64,000 bases of DNA from Shewanella sp. Arc9-LZ (GCF_010092445.1 NZ_CP048031.1:2294001-2358000), one strand, 5' to 3'; counted from the first letter of the stretch, positions 48,801 through 59,079 are shown. The notes: a model not told the origin generated them from the sequence alone. Program-made: numbers and translations.

Positions 48801-49066
48801 GAATAGGTAATAACCCTTTTTAAGCCTTGAGCGCTTTCTAAGGCTTGTTCAATCTTAATGGTAATGCCTTCTTCCACTTCTTGTGGTGCAGTACCTGGAT
48901 ACACGGCGCTAAATTGAATCCAGTTAACTTCAACGGCAGGGAAGAACTGTTTACGGATGGTATTGGCGGTCAACAGACCACCGAGTATGATAATGATCAT
49001 CAACAAGTTTGCCGCAACGCTATTGCGGGCAAACCAGGCGATAATTCCTTTATTAGTATCGTCCAT
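45881..49066 (-). CDS. RND-family multidrug efflux permease
   Basis: Inner-membrane proton-driven pump of the HAE1/AcrB superfamily, 1061 residues. The usual plan is visible: one N-terminal helix (about 16-34), a large periplasmic loop, a block of six helices including FIMLALFLRVRLAFWVMMGLP near residue 345 with the VGIVVDDAIVMGES-type motif (GIVVDDAIVMGESAHSESE) near residue 399, a second periplasmic loop and a final set of helices near 870-1040. The adaptor gene lies 5 bases upstream, forming an operon; no outer membrane channel gene is adjacent. Substrates cannot be told from sequence. A GGLL/FFPAVEVNW start is typical of the MMPL/SwrC-like group of uncharacterised Gram-negative pumps. Confidence 0.92.
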   Translation of the reverse strand: MDDTNKGIIAWFARNSVAANLLMIIIILGGLLTANTIRKQFFPAVEVNWIQFSAVYPGTAPQEVEEGITIKIEQALESAQGLKRVITYSNRNIAQGYFQVEDSYDPQVVLEEVKSEIDSISTFPGGMEPPKVERIKFRQEVMYLSLYGDLNQKQLKDLGERINDEIMQLPGVNISEYYSGLSYEIGIEVSKDRLREFGITFNDVAEAVRGYSRNMSAGQIKAENGYINLRVQNQAYVGYEFEQLPLLTLDDGTKILLGDIASVNDGFEEGIQYSKFNGKNSVTFFIGAGKNQSITDVADTINSFVDKQQKILPQGVKLEPWVDMTYYLDGRLQLMLDSMKSGAILVFIMLALFLRVRLAFWVMMGLPVCFLGTLLFMPMAFFDVTINVISLFAFILVLGIVVDDAIVMGESAHSESEEHGQSIDSVIRGVKKVAMPATFGVLTTIAAFLPITMDDGPSSAFGQAIGFVVILCLLFSLIESKLILPAHLAHMKKPTIVKPGSKNPLDWLRNGVNFVQGKIDRGLTKFIKSVYRPSLELAVEYRYAVIMLFISLILICVGLYMGGLVRFIGQPKIPHDFPRVTVEMNVDASEKSTLAAALAIEQTLYDVDKKIEQQYGQKMISDMQVDLKGQTTAEVMTKLVDPSLRPMDTFALADLWRKAMPQIPGVKSFSVQDSLMGGGREDGDISFRLEGKDESQLVAASLALKAKLNSLKGVSDVNDSRQSSAKEVQFQLKPLANALGLTLANIASQVGNSFYGLEAQRIIRNGEEIKVMLRYPEEQRNSIALVQDVMINTPQGAELPLSEVAEIKVVQGVNSIRRENGNRTINVWANVDADQTEPFKLAKDIRDNFMPELLIKYPRVHSEVSGSIQEQLDSADTQMRDFILSLLLIYSLLAIPLRSYIQPIMIMSVIPFGVIGSVMGHIILGIDLSVLSMFGIIAAAGVVVNDSLVMVDYVNNSRKAGVPMKQAVLNAGCRRFRAIMLTSLTTFIGLVPIMAETSMQAQMVIPMAVSLAFGVLFATVVTLCLIPCLYIAIEDGKALIRKVINIYVPAPSSTISVSEQH

Positions 49067-49071
49067 GATGT

Positions 49072-50259
49072 TTATTTACCTTCCATCGCAAGTTCAGTTT
49101 GTTCTGTTTCTACTGACTCATCTTGTAAGATTTTATCTTCAGGCAGAGCAAGTTGCATACCTTCTAACGGGTAATCAAGCGCTGATGTTATTACTTGCAT
49201 TCCTGATTCAAGACCTTCGGAAATCACGACATTCGCGCCTTCTTGGCGAATAATGTTAACAGGTTTATAGCGTAAGGTTTTGTCGCTATCCATCACAGCA
49301 ACTAAACCATTTACAATCAAATGACGCGGAATAATGGCCACATTACCGGCATTACTGCCTTCAACATAGGCGGTAACATAGGTGCCAAATCGTAATTCAT
49401 TTTTATCGCTATTGAGTCCGTATGGATCGTCTATTTCGGCAACCAGGTATGTCATCCGGCTTTTGCTGTCTACCACGCCTTCACTGCGAACAATTTTTCC
49501 TATCCACTCTTGTTTGCTTCCGGCAAAGTTTCCCGCTAATCGTACTTCAGCATGAGTGCCTTTTTTATCCAAATATTGCATTTCTTTATCGGCTAGCGGT
49601 AAGCGAATTTCTGCTGTATCAGTATTATAAACATGACCAATTTTGCTGCCAGTGGTGACGTATGCGCCTAAACCGATTTCACGGCTGGATATGAGTGCAT
49701 CATACGGCGCGCGGATAACCGTACGCTCTAAATCGCGTTGTGCACGTAATAAACCCGCTTCAGCACTTTTTAGTTTGGCTAATTCTTGTGCTAATTGCGG
49801 CTTGCGCAAACTAAGATCAGTTGGCTTACTGCTGGTTATTTCGGCCCATTCACGTAAGGCAACTTCAGCATTGGCTCGTTCTTGTACCATGTTGGCTTTA
49901 GACGAGGCGATGTTTGCTTGAGCATCTAATAATCCAGCTTCATAGTCACTGGGATCAATTTTAGCTAAAACATCACCTTTTTTAACAAAGCCACCTTTGA
50001 CGAATTTATCGGCTAAATAAATAATTTCACCACTGACTTGTGCGACGAGTTCGGTGTCGTATTTTGCCGCGACAACACCGTATGAACTGACAGAAAAAGT
50101 CATCGGTTTATATTCAAGTGCTTCAACCGACACTAAAGGGGTGGTATCAACTGCAGGCTTTTCTTCAGGCGGTTTTTTTAGTGCAGCAATGCCAACTAAA
50201 CCGGCTATTCCAATACCTAATACTATGATGGGTAATATTATTTGTTTTTTAGTAGCCAC
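49072..50259 (-). CDS. RND efflux periplasmic adaptor (membrane fusion protein)
   Basis: A 395-residue periplasmic adaptor that joins the RND pump to an outer membrane channel. One N-terminal hydrophobic segment (IILPIIVLGIGIAGLVGIAAL, about 7-27) acts as signal or membrane anchor; there is no lipobox. A biotinyl-lipoyl-like half near residue 65 (AAKYDTELVAQVSGEI...VKKGDVLAKIDPSDYEAGL), a helical hairpin (about 110-175, ANIASSKANMVQERANAEVAL) and a beta-barrel domain follow. The stop is 5 bases before the pump start, so the two genes are coupled. AAGGA precedes the ATG. No local regulator is encoded on either side. Confidence 0.92.
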   Translation of the reverse strand: MATKKQIILPIIVLGIGIAGLVGIAALKKPPEEKPAVDTTPLVSVEALEYKPMTFSVSSYGVVAAKYDTELVAQVSGEIIYLADKFVKGGFVKKGDVLAKIDPSDYEAGLLDAQANIASSKANMVQERANAEVALREWAEITSSKPTDLSLRKPQLAQELAKLKSAEAGLLRAQRDLERTVIRAPYDALISSREIGLGAYVTTGSKIGHVYNTDTAEIRLPLADKEMQYLDKKGTHAEVRLAGNFAGSKQEWIGKIVRSEGVVDSKSRMTYLVAEIDDPYGLNSDKNELRFGTYVTAYVEGSNAGNVAIIPRHLIVNGLVAVMDSDKTLRYKPVNIIRQEGANVVISEGLESGMQVITSALDYPLEGMQLALPEDKILQDESVETEQTELAMEGK

Positions 50260-50438
50260 AATGCTTCCTTTTTATAATCCGATATTTTTGCAGTAAGTTC
50301 ATTTCATACCGCCAATAGTCTTTTTTCTACTGTATATGTTAATCGATATGTTTAGTGTTTGTTGTTTCATTGTGTAAACTTGTGTGTCAACTACTTGCAT
50401 GTGATCTCATGACATAAAACCTTTAGGGAACAGATATT

Positions 50439-50999
50439 GTGCAGATTGAAAACACCTCTAGATTACAACTGTCATTAATGACTCTTAATGACAGCGCACT
50501 ATTATTTGAACTAGACCAAGATGAACGAGTCATGCACTTTCTTAATGGCGGCAATAAAACCACTCAGCATCAGATAGATACGATCATGTTACCTAGATTG
50601 GCTCAATATTTAAATCCGCCAAAAGGTTGGGGATTATGGAAAGTCCATGCGCTCGATTGTGACGCCAATGACCAACACGGGTTAAGCGGCGAGTATTTAG
50701 GCTGGGTATTAGTGAGACCGATGCACTTTTTTACCCAAGCACAACCGCATAACTTAGAGTTAGGTTGGCGGTTTAAGCATATTTGTTGGGGTAAAGGCTA
50801 TGCTACAGAAGCTGCCAAAGCGGTCATGGATGCTGTCAGTGAGCCTGATGACGTGACTCATGTGAGTGCGATAGCAGTAGAGGAAAATATTGCCTCAATT
50901 GCGATTATGAAAAAACTTGGTATGACGTTTCAGCATAAAAGTATTCACCGTGATCCATTAGGTGATACTGAAGCCGTGTTTTATCAAAAAGCGGTGTAA
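50439..50999 (+). CDS. GNAT N-acetyltransferase (RimJ/RimL-like)
   Basis: A 186-residue soluble acetyltransferase of the GNAT superfamily, RimJ/RimL type, whose members acetylate ribosomal proteins, amino acids or antibiotics. It starts at GTG with AGGGAACA upstream. The acetyl-CoA-binding loop reads CWGKGYATEAAKAVMDA near residue 112; the preceding strand LELGWRF is typical, and the C-terminal NIASIAIMKKLGMTFQHK segment fits motif B. Substrate unknown. It lies divergently from the adaptor gene and convergently with trxB, sharing a bidirectional terminator. Confidence 0.85.
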   Translation: MQIENTSRLQLSLMTLNDSALLFELDQDERVMHFLNGGNKTTQHQIDTIMLPRLAQYLNPPKGWGLWKVHALDCDANDQHGLSGEYLGWVLVRPMHFFTQAQPHNLELGWRFKHICWGKGYATEAAKAVMDAVSEPDDVTHVSAIAVEENIASIAIMKKLGMTFQHKSIHRDPLGDTEAVFYQKAV

Positions 51000-51014
51000 T
51001 GTTTTTTAAGGTAA

Positions 51015-51043
51015 TAAAAAAAGCAGCCTGAGCTGCTCTTTTG
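51015..51043. terminator. Bidirectional terminator between GNAT gene and trxB
   Basis: The stem AGCAGC / GCTGCT with loop CTGA has an A run on the left and TTTTG on the right, between two convergent genes. Confidence 0.8.
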
Positions 51044-51062
51044 TTGTATTACATACTGTCGA

Positions 51063-52040
<978 letters not shown>

Positions 52041-52221
52041 TTAAGCAATTTGCATGGGATTGTATGGAATTTACTACTGCGGGTAAAGTGAAGTTGAGTG
52101 CAGGAAATCGATTGAGCTAATCTATTGTGTAAATATTCCGTTTCAGGTGAGGTAATGATACACATTAACTCGCTTGAAACGGTTACTTGTCGTTCAACGA
52201 ACGATTGATTGTATGTTAGGT

Positions 52222-52701
52222 TTAATAAACCAAGTGACAGGTTGGTAAATTATTTTTTTCTAAATAATTCTGGTGGTATTCCTCGGCAATGTGGAATGTT
52301 TGTATCGGTACAATTTCAGTCACAATATGACGCTGTCCCCATTTACCGCTTCGTGCTAATGCCAGCTTTGAGCTTTCAGCTTGGGCTTTTTGCTCTTTAT
52401 CGTGAAAAAAAATCGTGCTGCGATATTGAGTACCAATGTCACCGCCCTGCATATTCAGCATGGTTGGGTTGTGATTTTTCCAAAAAGTGTCCAACAAGTC
52501 GTCGTAACTGACGATTTCTGGATCAAACTCAACTTGAACCACTTCTGCGTGACCAGTCGAACCCGTCTTCACTTCTTTATATGTGGTCGCACTGTCTTTG
52601 CCACCCATGTAGCCACACGTTGCGTTACTGACGCCGTTAATTTCACGGAAAAAATATTCAACACCCCAAAAACAGCCTGCACCAAATGTTGCTAACGCCA
52701 T
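52222..52701 (-). CDS. msrA: Peptide methionine sulfoxide reductase A
   Basis: Reduces the S form of methionine sulfoxide in proteins with thioredoxin as donor. The 159 residues are the short form of the family. The catalytic cysteine is in the signature GAGCFWGVEYFF near residue 7. The C-terminal region FHIAEEYHQNYLEKN near residue 140 matches the family. It has no signal peptide, so it is cytoplasmic. It lies upstream of trxB on the same strand, a sensible pairing because thioredoxin recycles MsrA; a separate promoter for trxB is likely given the 200-base gap. Confidence 0.95.
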   Translation of the reverse strand: MALATFGAGCFWGVEYFFREINGVSNATCGYMGGKDSATTYKEVKTGSTGHAEVVQVEFDPEIVSYDDLLDTFWKNHNPTMLNMQGGDIGTQYRSTIFFHDKEQKAQAESSKLALARSGKWGQRHIVTEIVPIQTFHIAEEYHQNYLEKNNLPTCHLVY

Positions 52702-52922
52702 GACATACCCTTAAAACAAATTATAGAAGTCTAGATGGCTACAATTGTGTTGAATATTGTGTAGTTTTGCAAGCAAACTTTTATTAATAAATAAATCTAA
52801 CATATGCCACCAATAAAATAGCGTTTGGCTATGATAGAATCCGCGACAATAGGCAGTAATAGTTAACATCGTTTTACGTCAAAGTTAACTACGCCATATA
52901 ATAATGAGACAAGGAGTTGATA

Positions 52923-53951
52923 GTGTTATCTGACCTGATGATAAACCATGATTTTTTAGCCTATACCTTAGCCAATCCAAATCAATTACCTGCAGCATCT
53001 GATTTTATGTTGGCAGATCATACCCGTGTAGATGTATGGGATACGGGAGTGATTGTATTTACTCCGGCTAATGCAACCAAAGATATCGTGCTGTCTTGTG
53101 CTGTGCACGGTAATGAAACTGCACCGATTGAAATCTGTAATCAACTCATTAAAGATTTGCTCAGCCAACGAATTGTTGCCAAGCAGCGTGTGATGTTTTT
53201 AATTGGTAATCCGGCCGCGATTATCAATAAAACCCGTTTTATTGATGAAAACATGAATCGGCTATTTAGTGGCGCGCATTCTAAAGGCGAGGGCTTAAGC
53301 CATCCGGAGCGTCACCGAGCAAAAGCGTTAGAGCAATACGTGGCAGACTTTTTCAATGCCAATAATGACAATCAACGTATTCATTACGACTTACATACTG
53401 CTATTCGTGCTTCTAAGCATGAAAAGTTTGCCATATACCCATACCGTCCTGGCCGTGCTTTTAGCGGTGAACAAATTATGTTTTTGGCGGCATGTGGCGT
53501 TGATACTATGTTGTTTCACCACGAACCAACAACGACGTTTAGTTATTATTCGTCAGAGCAATTTCAAGCAGATGCTTTTACTGTGGAATTAGGCAAAGTA
53601 ATGCCATTTGGCCAAAATGACATGAGTCGTTTTGCACAAACTCAAACTATGCTTGAAAAGTTGATTACTGAAACTGAGTTAGCACCTGTTGAGTTCGACC
53701 CTAGCAAGGTCAACTTGTATAAAGTATCGCGCTCTATTAACAAGCACTTTGATGATTTTGAATTTAGCTTTGCTGGTGATGCAGAAAACTTCAGTGCCTT
53801 TAGTCAGGGCGAGGTGTTAGCGACAGAAGGCGGTAATTCAATCACTGTTGAATACCCACAAGAAGCCATTGTATTTCCCAATGCAAATGTGCCCATTGGG
53901 CAACGCACAGTGTTATGTTTAGTACCCGCGTTGAACGAAACTATTATCTAG
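52923..53951 (+). CDS. astE: Succinylglutamate desuccinylase
   Basis: Last step of the arginine succinyltransferase pathway, splitting N-succinylglutamate to succinate and glutamate. The start is GTG 52923, six bases after AAGGAG, giving 342 residues; a TTG at 52917 is also in frame. It belongs to the zinc carboxypeptidase-like AspA/AstE family. The metal-binding [13 protein letters not shown] (His, Glu) is near residue 60, the second histidine in [11 protein letters not shown] near residue 155, and the AstE-typical [17 protein letters not shown] near residue 220. The other ast genes are not adjacent, which is usual in Shewanella. Confidence 0.92.
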   Translation: MLSDLMINHDFLAYTLANPNQLPAASDFMLADHTRVDVWDTGVIVFTPANATKDIVLSCAVHGNETAPIEICNQLIKDLLSQRIVAKQRVMFLIGNPAAIINKTRFIDENMNRLFSGAHSKGEGLSHPERHRAKALEQYVADFFNANNDNQRIHYDLHTAIRASKHEKFAIYPYRPGRAFSGEQIMFLAACGVDTMLFHHEPTTTFSYYSSEQFQADAFTVELGKVMPFGQNDMSRFAQTQTMLEKLITETELAPVEFDPSKVNLYKVSRSINKHFDDFEFSFAGDAENFSAFSQGEVLATEGGNSITVEYPQEAIVFPNANVPIGQRTVLCLVPALNETII

Positions 53952-54023
53952 TCGTAAAGCAATATATACATGTCAATCGCGAGTAAAATGCGTTTACAGT
54001 GAGAGTAAGTATTGATAGGTAGT

Positions 54024-54037
54024 TTACGTTAACGTAA
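54024..54037. promoter_or_regulatory. LiuR-like palindrome upstream of bkd operon
   Basis: TTACGTTAACGTAA is a perfect 14-bp palindrome, 70 bases before bkdA1. As I recall it, the operator of LiuR, a MerR-type repressor of branched-chain amino acid degradation genes in gammaproteobacteria, has this TTTACGT-ACGTAA pattern. Confidence 0.6.
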
Positions 54038-54060
54038 TGTCTACTCGCATAGTATAAATA

Positions 54061-54087
54061 GAGCCATGTTTATGTTGAACATGGCTC
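54061..54087. promoter_or_regulatory. Perfect inverted repeat in the bkd leader
   Basis: GAGCCATGTT and AACATGGCTC form a perfect 10-bp stem with a 7-base loop, ending 20 bases before the bkdA1 ATG. No T tract follows, so it looks more like an operator or leader hairpin than a terminator for astE. Confidence 0.5.
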
Positions 54088-54107
54088 AACAATAACAAGA
54101 GCATAAT

Positions 54108-55286
54108 ATGAGCAACGCACCACTGACCAATGAAACAGTGCACCGTGTCAGCTTCTTAGACAAAGCGTCATTGCACATCCCCATTTTGCGTATTTTGCAA
54201 GCTGATGGCACCACTTATGAAAGTGCGGTTCTACCAGTAATCGACAAGGCTCTGGCCGAAAAAATCTTTGATACCTGTGTTTTTACACGCGTATTAGACG
54301 AGCGTATGTTGGGTGCGCAGCGTCAAGGACGGATTAGTTTTTACATGACCTGTACCGGTGAAGAAGCCTCAATTATTGGCAGCACAGCCGCGCTTGATAA
54401 AGACGACGTCATTTTGGCTCAATATCGTGAGCACGCCTCATTGCGTTATCGCGGCTTTACGACTGAACAATTTATGAATCAAATGTTCAGTAACGAGAAA
54501 GATTTAGGTAAAGGTCGCCAAATGCCGATTCATTACGGCAGCCGTGAACTCAACTACCAAACTATTTCATCACCTTTGGCAACTCAAATTCCACAAGCCA
54601 CAGGTGTTGCTTATGGCATGAAATTACAAGGTAAGCGTAACGTCGCCATTTGTTATTTTGGTGAAGGCGCAGCATCAGAAGGTGACTTCCATGCTGGTTT
54701 GAACATGGCCGCAGTGCTTAAGTCTCCGACCATCTTTTTCTGTCGTAACAATGGTTATGCTATTTCAACCCCAACTGAAGAGCAGTTTGCTGGTAACGGT
54801 ATAGCCAGTCGGGGTGTTGGTTACGGTATGCATACCATCCGTGTAGACGGTAACGACATGCTAGCGGTGTTAGCTGCCACACAACAAGCTCGTGCCCACG
54901 CACTTGAACATAATGCTCCAGTATTGATTGAAGCGATGACGTATCGTTTGGGCGCGCATTCTTCATCAGACGATCCATCTGGTTACCGTTCAAAAGAAGA
55001 AGAAGCCAAATGGCAGCAACACGATCCAGTAAAACGTTTTAAGTTATGGATGGTCAATAAAGGCTGGATAACTGAAGCCGATGAAGCCAAGTTATTTGAA
55101 CGTTATCGCGAAGAAGTGCTAGCAGCAGTTAAAGTGGCTGAAAAGTTACCTATTCCGAAACTAGATGAAATTATTGAAGATGTGCTTGATAAACCGACTC
55201 CAGCATTGAGAAAACAGCTTAAAGAACTGAAAGAACACATTGCTAAGTATCCAAAAGCCTATCCAAAAAGCGCAGGGAGACTCTAA
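54108..55286 (+). CDS. bkdA1: Branched-chain 2-oxoacid dehydrogenase E1 alpha
   Basis: E1 alpha subunit of the complex that oxidatively decarboxylates the keto acids of valine, leucine and isoleucine. The 392 residues contain the thiamine diphosphate motif in GEGAASEGDFHAGLNMAAVLKS ending near FFCRNNGYAIS (about residues 187-225), with the closing NN, and the DEIIEDVLDKP C-terminus. First gene of bkdA1-bkdA2-bkdB; bkdA2 starts 3 bases after its stop. A palindrome and a leader hairpin lie upstream. No dihydrolipoamide dehydrogenase (E3) gene is in the operon, so the complex probably shares LpdA with pyruvate dehydrogenase. Confidence 0.94.
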   Translation: MSNAPLTNETVHRVSFLDKASLHIPILRILQADGTTYESAVLPVIDKALAEKIFDTCVFTRVLDERMLGAQRQGRISFYMTCTGEEASIIGSTAALDKDDVILAQYREHASLRYRGFTTEQFMNQMFSNEKDLGKGRQMPIHYGSRELNYQTISSPLATQIPQATGVAYGMKLQGKRNVAICYFGEGAASEGDFHAGLNMAAVLKSPTIFFCRNNGYAISTPTEEQFAGNGIASRGVGYGMHTIRVDGNDMLAVLAATQQARAHALEHNAPVLIEAMTYRLGAHSSSDDPSGYRSKEEEAKWQQHDPVKRFKLWMVNKGWITEADEAKLFERYREEVLAAVKVAEKLPIPKLDEIIEDVLDKPTPALRKQLKELKEHIAKYPKAYPKSAGRL

Positions 55287-55289
55287 ACC

Positions 55290-56267
55290 GTGGCTCAAAT
55301 GAATATGTTACACGCCATCAACGAGGCGTTATCAATAGCCATGACTGCCGACGAGCGCATGGTGATTTTTGGTGAAGACGTTGGCCACTTCGGTGGCGTT
55401 TTTCGCGCGACTTCTGGTTTACAAGAGCAGTTTGGTCGCGACCGTTGTTTTAACACGCCGCTAACTGAACAAGGTATTGCTGGTTTTGCTAATGGCCTAG
55501 CATCTTATGGCATGACTGCTGTTGCAGAAATTCAGTTTGCTGATTATATTTTTCCGGCATTCGATCAAATCGTTAATGAATCGGCAAAATTTAGATACCG
55601 CAGTGGTAATCAATTTGATGTGGGTGGGTTAACCTTCCGCACACCATACGGTGGTGGTATTGCCGGTGGACATTACCACTCTCAATCACCTGAAGCCTAT
55701 TTTACCCAAACGCCTGGTTTAAAAGTGGTCATTCCGCGTAATCCAGAACAAGCTAAAGGGTTGTTGCTGGCGTCTATTCGCGATCCAAACCCGGTAATTT
55801 TCTTTGAACCTAAACGTTTGTACCGCGCATCTGTTGGCGAGGTTCCAGCCGGTGACTACGTTATCGAATTAGGCAAAGCACAAGTGGTTAAGCAGGGCAG
55901 TGATATTACTGTTCTGGCTTGGGGCGCACAGATGGAAATCGTCGAAAAAGCCTGCGAACGTGCCGAGAAAGAAGGTATTTCATGTGAAATTATCGACTTA
56001 CGCACTATCGCGCCATGGGATGTTGAAACTATCGCAAAATCAGTGACCAAAACAGGTCGTTTACTGATTAACCATGAAGCGCCATTAACCGGTGGTTTTG
56101 CTGGTGAAATTGCGGCAACCATTCAGCAAGAATGTTTCTTATCGCTTGAATCACCGATCAATCGTGTGTGCGGATTAGATACGCCTTATCCATTGGTGCA
56201 TGAAAAAGAATACATGCCAGATGAATTAAAGACCTTCGAAGCCATCAAGGCCACAGTGTCGTTTTAG
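55290..56267 (+). CDS. bkdA2: Branched-chain 2-oxoacid dehydrogenase E1 beta
   Basis: E1 beta subunit, a transketolase-like partner of BkdA1; together they form the alpha2beta2 decarboxylase. The 325 residues start at GTG, 3 bases after bkdA1. Family segments include [18 protein letters not shown] near residue 28, [17 protein letters not shown] near residue 56, and [16 protein letters not shown] near residue 258. Unlike pyruvate dehydrogenase beta subunits it lies in an operon with an E2 that has the BkdB arrangement. The next gene bkdB begins 9 bases later with a GGAG ribosome site. Confidence 0.94.
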   Translation: MAQMNMLHAINEALSIAMTADERMVIFGEDVGHFGGVFRATSGLQEQFGRDRCFNTPLTEQGIAGFANGLASYGMTAVAEIQFADYIFPAFDQIVNESAKFRYRSGNQFDVGGLTFRTPYGGGIAGGHYHSQSPEAYFTQTPGLKVVIPRNPEQAKGLLLASIRDPNPVIFFEPKRLYRASVGEVPAGDYVIELGKAQVVKQGSDITVLAWGAQMEIVEKACERAEKEGISCEIIDLRTIAPWDVETIAKSVTKTGRLLINHEAPLTGGFAGEIAATIQQECFLSLESPINRVCGLDTPYPLVHEKEYMPDELKTFEAIKATVSF

Positions 56268-56276
56268 GAGTAAGGT

Positions 56277-57896
56277 ATGATTAAAGATTTTATTTTACCC
56301 GACATCGGCGAAGGTGTGGTGGAATGTGAATTAGTTGATTGGTTAGTTAGCGAAGGTGACATTGTCACTGAAGATCAACCGATTGCTGATGTAATGACAG
56401 ATAAAGCCTTAGTGCAAATTCCGGCGCCGCATGCTGGAAAAATTACCAAGCTTTACTACGCCAAAGGTGAAATCGCCATTGTGCATCAACCATTGTACGC
56501 AGTAGAAATGGATGGAGATGACAACGATAGCGTCATTGAAGCCCCTGTAGCTGCCATGACACCGGTTAACGAGTCAGCTGTTAACAACAGTAATGCTGTT
56601 ACGGCCACAACCAGCAGTCAGTCAAACATTGAAGAGTTCTTATTGCCTGATATCGGTGAAGGGATTGTTGAATGTGAATTGGTTGATTGGTTAGTCGAAG
56701 AAGGCGATATCGTCGTTGAAGATCAACCCATCGCTGATGTGATGACCGATAAAGCGTTAGTGCAAATCCCGGCCATGAAAGCCGGTAAAATTGTCAAACT
56801 GCATTATCGTAAAGGTCAGCTTGCTAAAGTGCACTCACCTTTATTCGCCATAGAAGTAGAAGCTGAAGTTAATGCTCCGTCAGCTCCTGTTGAAGTGGTT
56901 GAACAAGCACAAGCAGCTGCGCCACAAGTTAACCTTGAACCTGTTGCACAAGGTAAAGCTTTAGCTAGCCCAGCAGTTCGCCGCATGGCACGCGTACTGG
57001 ACATTAATATCGCTATGGTTGTTGGCACAGGCAAAAATGGCCGAGTTTACAAAGAAGATATTGAACGTCATCAGCAAGGTGGTCATGCCACTCAAGCTGC
57101 CGCAAGCACAACGCCAGTGTCGTCAACGAGTCAAGATAATGCTCAAGCTGGCAGTTCTGTGAATAGCGGCATAGTGAGTAATGTAACGGCGAACGATCGG
57201 GTTGAACCCATCAAAGGTGTCAAAGCCATTATGGCGAAAATGATGGTTGAGTCAGTATCGACTATCCCTCATTTTACTTACTGTGAAGAGTTTGACCTTA
57301 CCGAACTCGTTACCTTACGTGAAAGCATGAAGCAACGCTATTCAACTGACGAAGTGAAGCTGACCATGATGCCATTCTTTATGAAGGCCATGTCATTAGC
57401 GATCACAGAATTTCCGATATTGAATAGCCAAGTTAATGCAGATTGCACCGAGCTCACTTACAAGTCTCGTCATAACATTGGTATGGCCGTTGACTCAAAA
57501 ATGGGTTTATTGGTACCGAATGTTAAAGACGTACAAAGTAAGTCTATTTTGGATATTGCTGCTGAAATTTCACGCTTAACCACCGCCGCACGCAGTGGCC
57601 GTGTGTCGCCAGCAGATTTGAAAGACGGTACCATTTCGATTTCTAATATCGGCGCATTAGGCGGTACCATAGCAACGCCGATTATTAACAAGCCGGAAGT
57701 GGCCATTGTGGCGTTAGGTAAATTACAAATACTGCCACGCTTTAATGCTAAAGGTGAAGTTGAAGCGCGTAAAATTATGCAAGTAAGTTGGTCTGGCGAT
57801 CACCGCGTTATTGATGGTGGCACCATTGCTCGCTTCTGTAATTTGTGGAAACACTACCTAGAGCAACCACAAGAAATGTTATTAGCCATGCGCTAA
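56277..57896 (+). CDS. bkdB: Branched-chain 2-oxoacid dehydrogenase E2, two lipoyl domains
   Basis: E2 core and acyltransferase of the complex. The 539 residues contain two lipoyl domains (about 3-80 and 122-197), each with the lipoylation lysine in DVMTDKALVQIPA. Then follow a peripheral-subunit binding domain (LASPAVRRMARVLDINIAMV, near residue 225) and the catalytic domain from about 310 with the HxxxDG active site in SGDHRVIDGG near residue 507. Linkers rich in Ala, Pro and Ser separate the domains. Two lipoyl domains in an E2 of this class is an expansion of the usual single one. A strong terminator follows. Confidence 0.94.
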   Translation: MIKDFILPDIGEGVVECELVDWLVSEGDIVTEDQPIADVMTDKALVQIPAPHAGKITKLYYAKGEIAIVHQPLYAVEMDGDDNDSVIEAPVAAMTPVNESAVNNSNAVTATTSSQSNIEEFLLPDIGEGIVECELVDWLVEEGDIVVEDQPIADVMTDKALVQIPAMKAGKIVKLHYRKGQLAKVHSPLFAIEVEAEVNAPSAPVEVVEQAQAAAPQVNLEPVAQGKALASPAVRRMARVLDINIAMVVGTGKNGRVYKEDIERHQQGGHATQAAASTTPVSSTSQDNAQAGSSVNSGIVSNVTANDRVEPIKGVKAIMAKMMVESVSTIPHFTYCEEFDLTELVTLRESMKQRYSTDEVKLTMMPFFMKAMSLAITEFPILNSQVNADCTELTYKSRHNIGMAVDSKMGLLVPNVKDVQSKSILDIAAEISRLTTAARSGRVSPADLKDGTISISNIGALGGTIATPIINKPEVAIVALGKLQILPRFNAKGEVEARKIMQVSWSGDHRVIDGGTIARFCNLWKHYLEQPQEMLLAMR

Positions 57897-57927
57897 TGAT
57901 GATTAGTGTTAATTGCACTATCTTATC

Positions 57928-57957
57928 CAAAAGGACGCTAACACGTCCTTTTGTTTT
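57928..57957 (+). terminator. Terminator of the bkd operon
   Basis: A perfect 10-bp stem CAAAAGGACG / CGTCCTTTTG with a 6-base loop is followed by TTTT. It lies 31 bases after bkdB and before nadA. Confidence 0.88.
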
Positions 57958-58008
57958 AAGTGGCTTTTTCGTATAATACTCGAACAATGTAAATCGATTG
58001 GAACCTGT

Positions 58009-59076
58009 ATGAGTCTGTCGGCACCTAAAATTGAAATGATTGAATATCCGTTTCCGCCAAAACCTGCCGTGTTGTCTGACACTGAAAAAGCACAGTATAA
58101 AGCACGTATTAAACAGTTATTGATTGATCAAAATGCAGTACTTGTTGCCCATTATTATACCGATCCTGAAATTCAAGCATTAGCTGAAGAGACGGGCGGT
58201 TGTGTGTCTGATTCATTAGAAATGGCCCGCTTTGGTCGTGATCACCCAGCCAAGACATTAATTGTTGCTGGCGTTAAGTTTATGGGCGAAACCGCCAAAA
58301 TCTTAAGCCCAGAAAAAACCATTTTAATGCCAACTCTTGAAGCAACCTGTTCATTAGATTTAGGTTGCCCGATTGAGCAATTCAGTGAGTTTTGCGATGC
58401 CCATCCCGACCATACGGTTGTGGTATATGCTAATACCTCTGCCGCAGTAAAAGCACGTGCGGATTGGGTCGTAACCTCAAGCATCGCACTTGAAATTGTC
58501 GAGCATTTAGACAGCCAAGATAAAAAAATTATCTGGGCACCCGATCGTCACCTAGGCGCTTACATCAACAAACAAACTGGCGCCGACATGCTGTTATGGC
58601 AAGGCGATTGTATTGTGCATGATGAGTTTCAAGCCAAAGCACTTCGTGAGCTTAAAAAACAGCATCCTACGGCGGCGATTCTAGTACACCCAGAATCACC
58701 TGCCAGTGTAGTAGAACTTGCTGATGCTGTAGGCTCAACTAGCCAGCTGATTAAAGCTGCGCAAACCATGCCAAACGACAAGTTTATCGTCGCTACCGAT
58801 CGCGGCATTTTTTATAAAATGCAGCAAGCGGCTCCTGGTAAAATATTACTTGAAGCCCCAACCGGCGGCAATGGAGCAACCTGTAAAAGCTGCGCCCACT
58901 GTCCATGGATGGCCATGAACGGTTTACCCGCTATCGAAGCTTCATTAGTCGATGCCGATAAAACCAATCATGAAATATTTGTGGGTGAAGAACTTCGCAT
59001 CAAAGCACTCATCCCACTCACCCGCATGCTCGATTTTGCCAAAGAATTGAACATGAAAGTGAAGGGCAACGCTTAA
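58009..59076 (+). CDS. nadA: Quinolinate synthase
   Basis: Iron-sulfur enzyme that condenses iminoaspartate with dihydroxyacetone phosphate to quinolinate, the NAD precursor. The start is ATG 58009, preceded by TTGGAACC; longer frames to 57913 run into the bkd terminator. The 355 residues match the family. Motifs include [16 protein letters not shown] near residue 48, [10 protein letters not shown] near residue 113 with a cluster cysteine, [13 protein letters not shown] near residue 155, and [16 protein letters not shown] near residue 289 with the other cluster cysteine region. Its genomic position after bkdB is the same as that recalled for S. oneidensis. Confidence 0.95.
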   Translation: MSLSAPKIEMIEYPFPPKPAVLSDTEKAQYKARIKQLLIDQNAVLVAHYYTDPEIQALAEETGGCVSDSLEMARFGRDHPAKTLIVAGVKFMGETAKILSPEKTILMPTLEATCSLDLGCPIEQFSEFCDAHPDHTVVVYANTSAAVKARADWVVTSSIALEIVEHLDSQDKKIIWAPDRHLGAYINKQTGADMLLWQGDCIVHDEFQAKALRELKKQHPTAAILVHPESPASVVELADAVGSTSQLIKAAQTMPNDKFIVATDRGIFYKMQQAAPGKILLEAPTGGNGATCKSCAHCPWMAMNGLPAIEASLVDADKTNHEIFVGEELRIKALIPLTRMLDFAKELNMKVKGNA

Positions 59077-59079
59077 ACG

